From NCBI GenBank assembly GCA_002715985.1, contig PBAO01000019.1, positions 40,434 to 77,815 on the forward strand: a DNA stretch of 37,382 bases, written 5' to 3'. Position 1 is the first letter of the stretch; every line of letters begins with the position of its first letter. The position numbers and the translations under genes are program-made. The notes beneath the pieces were generated by a model that was not told the DNA's origin, made no database searches, and saw nothing but the letters and a program-made list of their open reading frames with translations. Source of the stretch: Lysobacterales bacterium. Its GTDB lineage: Bacteria; Pseudomonadota; Gammaproteobacteria; Nevskiales; Salinisphaeraceae. Below, in pieces: positions 32,749-37,382 of the stretch.

Positions 32749-33672
32749 ATGGCCGCTTCATCTTCGTCCGGCGACAGCGCCATGCCGGTACGGCGCTGGC
32801 TTGACCGCTGGCTGCCGAAACTGTCACTCGTGCCCAGCGGCGTGGCCTTGCTGGTATTCGTCTACGGCTTCATCGGCTGGACGATCTGGCTCTCGCTGAC
32901 CACGTCGAGCCTGTTGCCGAACAATACCTTTGCCGGCCTGCGCCAGTACGAGGTGTTGTTCAAGCTCGATATCTGGTGGGTATCGGTCCTCAACCTGGCG
33001 ATCTTCGGCGTGCTCTACGTCGCGCTCTGTCTGGCGATCGGCCTGTTTCTGGCGATTCTTCTGGATCAGAAGATCCGAGCCGAGGGCTGGCTGCGCACGA
33101 TCTATCTCTACCCGCTGGCGTTATCGCTGGTGGTTACGGGTGTGGTCTGGAAATGGCTGCTCAATCCCAGCCTGGGCCTGGAGCAGTTCGTACACTCGCT
33201 GGGCTGGACAGGCTTTTCCTTCGACTGGCTGATCAACCCGGACATGGCGATCTATGCAGTGGTGATCGCGGCCGTCTGGCAGGCCTCGGGATTCGTGACC
33301 GCGCTGTTTCTGGCCGGCCTGCGCGGCATCGACAGTTCGATCATCAAGGCCGCACAGATCGACGGCGCCAGCCTGCCCCGGGTCTATCTGTCGATCATCA
33401 TCCCGAGCCTGCGACCGGTGTTCTTCTCCGCGATCATTCTGCTGGTGAGCCTGGCCATCAAGAGCTTTGATCTGGTCATCGCCCTGACCGGCGGCGGGCC
33501 GGGTTATTCGACCTGGGTGCCGGCGATCTTCATGTACGACTTCGGCTTCAACCGCGGCCAGATCGGCCTGGGGGCGGCCGCCGCGACCCTGATGATGGCC
33601 GCTGTCGCGCTGGCCATGCTGCCCATGCTCATCGCCGAACTCAAAGGACGTCGTGATGGCCACAAGAACTGA
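32749..33672 (+). CDS. gtsB: Glucose-type ABC transporter permease
   Basis: A 307-residue inner-membrane permease of the MalF type (CUT1) with six main membrane segments. The cytoplasmic EAA-like coupling loop reads KAAQIDGASLPRVYLSIIIP, where it contacts the ATPase. The opening VPSGVALLVFVYGFIGWTIW is typical. GAGG lies eight bases before the ATG. Its last 17 bases overlap the second permease gene. Assigned to glucose by similarity of layout and by the surrounding genes. Confidence 0.92.
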   Translation: MAASSSSGDSAMPVRRWLDRWLPKLSLVPSGVALLVFVYGFIGWTIWLSLTTSSLLPNNTFAGLRQYEVLFKLDIWWVSVLNLAIFGVLYVALCLAIGLFLAILLDQKIRAEGWLRTIYLYPLALSLVVTGVVWKWLLNPSLGLEQFVHSLGWTGFSFDWLINPDMAIYAVVIAAVWQASGFVTALFLAGLRGIDSSIIKAAQIDGASLPRVYLSIIIPSLRPVFFSAIILLVSLAIKSFDLVIALTGGGPGYSTWVPAIFMYDFGFNRGQIGLGAAAATLMMAAVALAMLPMLIAELKGRRDGHKN

Positions 33673-34540
33673 AGACGGCGTGGCCCGGGGCGGCCCGCTC
33701 GCGCGTGTGCTCGTCTATGGCCTGCTGCTTTTCGCGGCGGCTTATTTTCTGTTGCCGCTCTACGTCATGCTCACGACCTCGTTCAAGACGCTGGGCCAGA
33801 TCAGCGGGGGCAATCTGTTCGCCCTGCCGGCCCCGTTTTCGCTCACGGGCTGGCGAGACGCCTGGTCATCGGCGTGTACCGGTTCGGACTGTACCGGCTT
33901 GCAGCATTATTTCTGGAACTCGGTGGCCTTCACCGTGCCAGCCGTGCTGCTGTCGACGGCTTTCGGCGCGTTGAACGGCTATGTGCTGACCAAGTGGCGT
34001 TTCAGGGGCTCGGAAATCGTCTTCGGGCTGTTGCTGGTGGGCACGTTCGTGCCCTTCCAGATGTTTCTGCTGCCCATGGCCCGCGTGCTCGGCATGATCG
34101 GGCTGGACAACTCGGTGGCCGGACTCACGCTCGTGCACACAGTCTATGGCGTGGCTTTCACGACGTTGTTCTGTCGCAATTATTACGTGGCCATTCCCGA
34201 TGAGCTGGTCAAGGCCGCGCGTATCGACGGCGCTTCGTTTATTTCGACGTTCCGCTACGTGATCCTGCCGATCTCCACGCCGATCCTCATGGTGTGTGTG
34301 ATCTGGCAGTTCACCCAGATCTGGAACGATTTTCTCTTCGGCGTGGTGTTCACCTCGGGCGATGCCCACCCGATCACCGTGGCGCTGAACAATCTCGTCA
34401 ACACCTCGTCGACCGGGGTCAAGCGCTACAACGTGGATATGGCAGGCGCGATCATCACCGCGTTGCCCACGCTGGTGGTCTATATCGTGGCCGGTCGCTA
34501 TTTCATGCGCGGGTTGACCGCCGGCGCGGTCAAGGGCTGA
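33656..34540 (+). CDS. gtsC: Glucose-type ABC transporter permease (second)
   Basis: A 294-residue MalG-type CUT1 permease with six membrane segments and the EAA-like loop KAARIDGASFISTFRYVILP. The opening region has FLLPLYVMLTTSFKTLGQIS, typical of this subunit. A GSDCTGLQHYFWNS segment between helices 1 and 2 is found in the glucose-transporter permeases I recall. The ATG at 33656 is chosen over the GTG one codon earlier; AAGGACG precedes both. It overlaps gtsB by 17 bases and would pair with it as a heterodimer. Confidence 0.92.
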   Translation: MATRTEDGVARGGPLARVLVYGLLLFAAAYFLLPLYVMLTTSFKTLGQISGGNLFALPAPFSLTGWRDAWSSACTGSDCTGLQHYFWNSVAFTVPAVLLSTAFGALNGYVLTKWRFRGSEIVFGLLLVGTFVPFQMFLLPMARVLGMIGLDNSVAGLTLVHTVYGVAFTTLFCRNYYVAIPDELVKAARIDGASFISTFRYVILPISTPILMVCVIWQFTQIWNDFLFGVVFTSGDAHPITVALNNLVNTSSTGVKRYNVDMAGAIITALPTLVVYIVAGRYFMRGLTAGAVKG

Positions 34541-34618
34541 CGGAGCCGTGTCTTCGTCTGTTTTTCGTATCGCGCGCTGCGCCCCGCTTGGTTTTCTGAC
34601 ATCGAACAAGACTCCTTC

Positions 34619-35719
34619 ATGGCCGTACTGAATATCGAAAACGTGTCCAAGACCTTTGGCGAGACCCGTGTGCTCGAGGACATCAATATCGCGATGGCCG
34701 AGGGCGAGTTCCTGATTCTCGTGGGCCCGTCGGGCTGTGGCAAATCCACGCTGCTGAACATGATCGCAGGGCTGGAGACCATCACCGAGGGCCAGATCAC
34801 GCTTGATGGCCGCTCGGTCAATGCGGCCAGCCCGCGTGAGCGCAACATCGCGATGGTGTTCCAGTTCTATGCGCTGTATCCCAACATGAACGTGCGCCGG
34901 AACATCGAGTTCGGGCTCAAGATGCGCGGCGTGGCCAAGAAGGAACGCGGCGCCACGGTCGATCGGGTGGCCCGCATGCTCCAGATCGAGGATTTGCTGG
35001 ATCGCAAGCCGGCTCAGTTGTCCGGCGGACAGCGTCAACGGGTGGCTATCGGGCGTGCCCTGGCACGTGATCCGGCGCTGTTTCTCTTCGACGAGCCGTT
35101 GTCGAATCTGGATGCCAAGCTGCGGGTGGAAATGCGCACCGAGATCAAACAGCTCCATCAGCGCCTGGCCACGGCCATGGTCTATGTCACCCATGACCAG
35201 ATCGAGGCCATGACGCTGGGCGATCGTATCGCGGTGATGCACGCCGGACGCGTCCAGCAACTGGGCACGCCGCGCGAGATATACGACGACCCGGCCAATC
35301 GCTACGTTGCCGGATTCATCGGCTCACCGGCCATGAACTTCATCGAATGCGAGCTCAGCGGGCGGGCCGGTGATATCACGGTCTGCCTGTCCGGGAGCGA
35401 GGGCGAGAGCCGCCTCTGGCTGCCCGCGGCCACAACTGAAAAACTCGCCGCTCACGGCGCGCGTCGTGTCGTGATGGGGGTACGCCCGGAACATCTGGTG
35501 CCGGCCGTGGCCGAGCGCGCTGGGGCGATCGCCTGCCGGATCGACGTGGTCGAGCCCACCGGGCCGGATACCTATCTACATACCGAAATCAACGCCGAGC
35601 CGGTCACTGCCCGCTGCCTGCCTTCAGCCGCCCCCGTAGCCGGCGACACCGTGGCCCTGGCCGTGGATGTCGAACGCGCGGTCTTTTTCGACTGCGACAG
35701 CGAGGCACGCATCGCCTGA
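34619..35719 (+). CDS. gtsD: Sugar ABC transporter ATPase (CUT1, UgpC/MalK type)
   Basis: A 366-residue ATP-binding subunit. Walker A is GPSGCGKST (36-44), the Q-loop Gln82, the signature LSGGQRQR (134-141), Walker B LFLFDEP (154-160) and the switch His192. The C-terminal TOBE/MalK-like regulatory region (about 240-366) includes GVRPEHLVPA. It follows gtsC after 78 bases without a visible hairpin or good Shine-Dalgarno. One ATPase of this type can serve several CUT1 importers. Its stop codon is 15 bases from the end of the converging eda gene. Confidence 0.95.
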   Translation: MAVLNIENVSKTFGETRVLEDINIAMAEGEFLILVGPSGCGKSTLLNMIAGLETITEGQITLDGRSVNAASPRERNIAMVFQFYALYPNMNVRRNIEFGLKMRGVAKKERGATVDRVARMLQIEDLLDRKPAQLSGGQRQRVAIGRALARDPALFLFDEPLSNLDAKLRVEMRTEIKQLHQRLATAMVYVTHDQIEAMTLGDRIAVMHAGRVQQLGTPREIYDDPANRYVAGFIGSPAMNFIECELSGRAGDITVCLSGSEGESRLWLPAATTEKLAAHGARRVVMGVRPEHLVPAVAERAGAIACRIDVVEPTGPDTYLHTEINAEPVTARCLPSAAPVAGDTVALAVDVERAVFFDCDSEARIA

Positions 35720-35734
35720 CCGCTCTGCGCGCGC

Positions 35735-36367
35735 TCAGCCGCTACGGCCGAGCGTGGTGGCACGCGCTGCCGCGGCCTCGATCGGATTTCTGCCGTCCGT
35801 GGCCTCGCCCGGGGGCTTGGACAGCCAACTGCCGCCCACGCAGGGAATACTGGAAAGCTTCAGATAATCCGGCGCGGTCTGTTCGGTGATGCCGCCGGTC
35901 GGACAGAATTTCAGATCCGGAAACACCGCGGCATAGGCCTTGATCGCCGACGGGCCGCCGATGACCGAAGCCGGAAACAGCTTGATCTCGCGGTGCCCGC
36001 GGCGCACGAGATGTGCGGCTTCGCTGACCGTCTGGGCGCCGGGAAGATAAGGCATGTCGGCTTCACGACACACATCGTCCACAGCGTCGGCGATCCCGGG
36101 GGAGACGATGAACTGTGCCCCGGCGCGAATCGCTTCTTCGCACTGCTTGGCATCCCAGACCGTGCCCACGCCCAGCACCAGCTCGGGCACTTCCGCGGCA
36201 ATGGCTTTCATGGCCTCGATGGCCACCTGGGTACGCCGCGTGATCTCGATGGTCTTCAGGCCGCCGGCATGGATCGAGCGGGCCATGGCCACGGCGTCAT
36301 CCACGTCGTGAATGGTCACCACCGGAATCACCGGCGAAAGTTTCATGATGGCTAGCGTATCGGCCAT
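35735..36367 (-). CDS. eda: KDPG aldolase (2-dehydro-3-deoxy-6-phosphogluconate aldolase)
   Basis: A 210-residue class I aldolase that splits KDPG to pyruvate and glyceraldehyde-3-phosphate, the last step of the Entner-Doudoroff pathway. The Schiff-base residue is Lys129 (EIKLFPAS). The general base Glu41 and phosphate/carboxylate-binding Arg45 lie in TIEITRRTQ (other Eda proteins usually read EVTLRT). Phosphate binding continues at CPTGGI. AGGA lies upstream of the ATG. It is 58 bases downstream of edd on the same strand, forming an edd-eda unit that converges on the glucose transporter. Confidence 0.96.
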   Translation of the reverse strand: MADTLAIMKLSPVIPVVTIHDVDDAVAMARSIHAGGLKTIEITRRTQVAIEAMKAIAAEVPELVLGVGTVWDAKQCEEAIRAGAQFIVSPGIADAVDDVCREADMPYLPGAQTVSEAAHLVRRGHREIKLFPASVIGGPSAIKAYAAVFPDLKFCPTGGITEQTAPDYLKLSSIPCVGGSWLSKPPGEATDGRNPIEAAAARATTLGRSG

Positions 36368-36425
36368 GGGTGTCGTGTCCTTTTAAGCGTGTCGGCGGGA
36401 GCATTGATGGCCCCGGCGCGTTCGT

Positions 36426-37382
36426 CTAGCCGTGCAGCGCCGGGCCGGCGCCCTCCTCGGCGGGCAGTGCGTTATTACGAAACAGCGCGAACATCTCGCG
36501 GCCCAGACCGTATTCGGCCGAGGGCTCGTCGGGAAACTCGATGGCCTCGCGCTCGGCCAGCTCGGCGTCGTCGACCTGCACCGACAGCTCGCCGGTGTCT
36601 GCATCGACCACGACGATATCGCCGTCACGAATACGCCCGATCATGCCGCCCAGCTTGGCCTCCGGCGTGACCTGGATCGCTGCCGGCACCTTGCCGGACG
36701 CACCCGACATCCGCCCATCGGTGACCAGGGCCACCTGATAACCGCGATGCAACAGCACCGACAGACTGGGCGTGAGCTTGTGCAACTCCGGCATGCCGTT
36801 GGCCCGGGGCCCGTTGTTGGGCACCACCACCACGACATCACGATTGAGCTCATCGGCCTTGAAGGCATCGAGCACGGCCTGCTGTGAGGCGAACACCCGG
36901 GCCGGGGCCTCGATGCGCCGGTGCTTGTTTTCAACCGCCGACGTCTTGATGATGGAACGGCCGACGTTGCCATCCAGCACGTTGATGCCGCCCGTGGCCG
37001 CAAACGGGTTGTCGACCGTACGCATCACGTCTTCGTCGTGGCTGGCCGTCGGGCCTTCACGCCAGGCCAGCGCGCCGTCGTTGAAGTACGGCTCCTTGGT
37101 GTAGTTGTGCAGGCCGTGGCCTTCCACCGTCATGACGTCGTCATGCAACAGACCGGCATCGAGCAGGCTGCGGATCATCAACTGGATACCCCCGGCCGCA
37201 CGCATATGGTTCACATCCGCGATGCCGTTGGGATACACCCGGGCCAACAGCGGCACCGCCGCCGAAAGCTCGGAGAAATCGTCCCAGTTGATCTTGATGC
37301 CGGCGGCACGGGCCACGGCCACGTAGTGCATGGTGTGGTTGGTCGAGCCGCCCGAGGACAGCAGGCCCACCAGACCGTTGAC
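36426..37382 (-). CDS. edd: 6-phosphogluconate dehydratase, C-terminal part (cut by window edge)
   Basis: The visible 318 residues are the C-terminal half of Edd (full length about 600), an iron-sulfur enzyme of the IlvD/Edd family that dehydrates 6-phosphogluconate to KDPG. The reading frame continues through the right edge with no start codon needed inside. Characteristic blocks are GLLSSGGSTNHTMHYVAVAR near the left of the visible part, ATGGINVLDGNVGRSIIKTS, and VTDGRMSGASGKVPAAIQVT. Edd rather than dihydroxyacid dehydratase is indicated by the TNHTMH block and by eda immediately downstream. Confidence 0.94.
   Translation of the reverse strand, partial: VNGLVGLLSSGGSTNHTMHYVAVARAAGIKINWDDFSELSAAVPLLARVYPNGIADVNHMRAAGGIQLMIRSLLDAGLLHDDVMTVEGHGLHNYTKEPYFNDGALAWREGPTASHDEDVMRTVDNPFAATGGINVLDGNVGRSIIKTSAVENKHRRIEAPARVFASQQAVLDAFKADELNRDVVVVVPNNGPRANGMPELHKLTPSLSVLLHRGYQVALVTDGRMSGASGKVPAAIQVTPEAKLGGMIGRIRDGDIVVVDADTGELSVQVDDAELAEREAIEFPDEPSAEYGLGREMFALFRNNALPAEEGAGPALHG

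Noticed and set aside
33866-35260. A 464-codon open frame on the minus strand across the permease and ATPase genes
   Set aside because: It lies antisense to two clearly recognised transporter genes, has a His/Gln/Arg-rich composition typical of reverse frames in high-GC DNA, and shows no family motif.
36426-37382. Dihydroxyacid dehydratase (ilvD) instead of edd
   Set aside because: The visible motifs and the eda gene directly downstream fit 6-phosphogluconate dehydratase better.
1-37382. Mobile element, prophage, CRISPR array, toxin-antitoxin or defence island
   Set aside because: No transposase, integrase, repeat-spacer pattern, tRNA-linked junction or defence-protein motif was seen, and base composition looks even throughout.

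Overview
This 37.4 kb window looks like chromosomal DNA of a high-GC, aerobic, heterotrophic gammaproteobacterium. The evidence is a monomeric NADP-type isocitrate dehydrogenase, a YaiL/DUF2058 protein with the enterobacterial-type C-terminal motif, HtpX, a Pseudomonas-type malonate decarboxylase operon and a glucose ABC transporter next to Entner-Doudoroff genes. A halophilic lineage such as Salinisphaera is my guess from overall flavour only; no rRNA or other phylogenetic marker is present. No tRNA, rRNA, CRISPR array, insertion sequence, phage gene or attachment site was recognised.

Layout. (1) 1-8.7 kb: mixed housekeeping genes. These are the start of an MFS transporter leaving the window at its left edge, a DUF2252 kinase-like protein, monomeric isocitrate dehydrogenase followed by a strong intrinsic terminator, a small lipoprotein, a two-CBS-domain protein, HtpX, an orphan periplasmic solute-binding-like protein, and YaiL. 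(2) 8.7-18.9 kb: nine consecutive minus-strand genes. They are periplasmic gamma-glutamyltransferase, two different aldo/keto reductases, a DMT permease, an epoxide-hydrolase-type alpha/beta hydrolase, an MFS transporter, a COG3618 lactonase-type amidohydrolase, an exported metallo-beta-lactamase-fold protein, and an extended-SDR sugar-nucleotide-type epimerase/dehydrogenase. The pathway is not recognised. (3) 19.0-21.4 kb: a VanZ-family membrane protein and a Bcr/CflA drug-efflux MFS protein that converge and overlap at their 3' ends.

(4) 21.4-29.8 kb: a complete malonate utilisation module. mdcABCDEGH lies on the minus strand with nearly every junction overlapping. The LysR regulator mdcR diverges from mdcA, and the two-subunit malonate transporter madLM lies beyond mdcR on the minus strand. 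Malonate would enter through MadLM, be loaded on the MdcC acyl carrier (prosthetic group made and attached by MdcB and MdcG, primed by MdcH), and be decarboxylated by MdcA/D/E to acetyl-ACP and CO2.

(5) 30.1-37.4 kb: a glucose uptake and Entner-Doudoroff module. It comprises glucokinase with its own terminator, a four-gene glucose-type ABC transporter (binding protein, two permeases, ATPase), and convergently edd-eda (edd cut by the right edge). Glucose imported by the ABC system and phosphorylated by Glk would be oxidised to 6-phosphogluconate by enzymes outside this window, then dehydrated by Edd and cleaved by Eda to pyruvate and glyceraldehyde-3-phosphate. A perfect 12-bp palindrome of LacI-family type lies in the probable promoter of the transporter genes.

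Most of the window belongs to known families. The least explained parts are the nine-gene minus-strand run, the orphan solute-binding protein, and several hairpins and palindromes at gene junctions.
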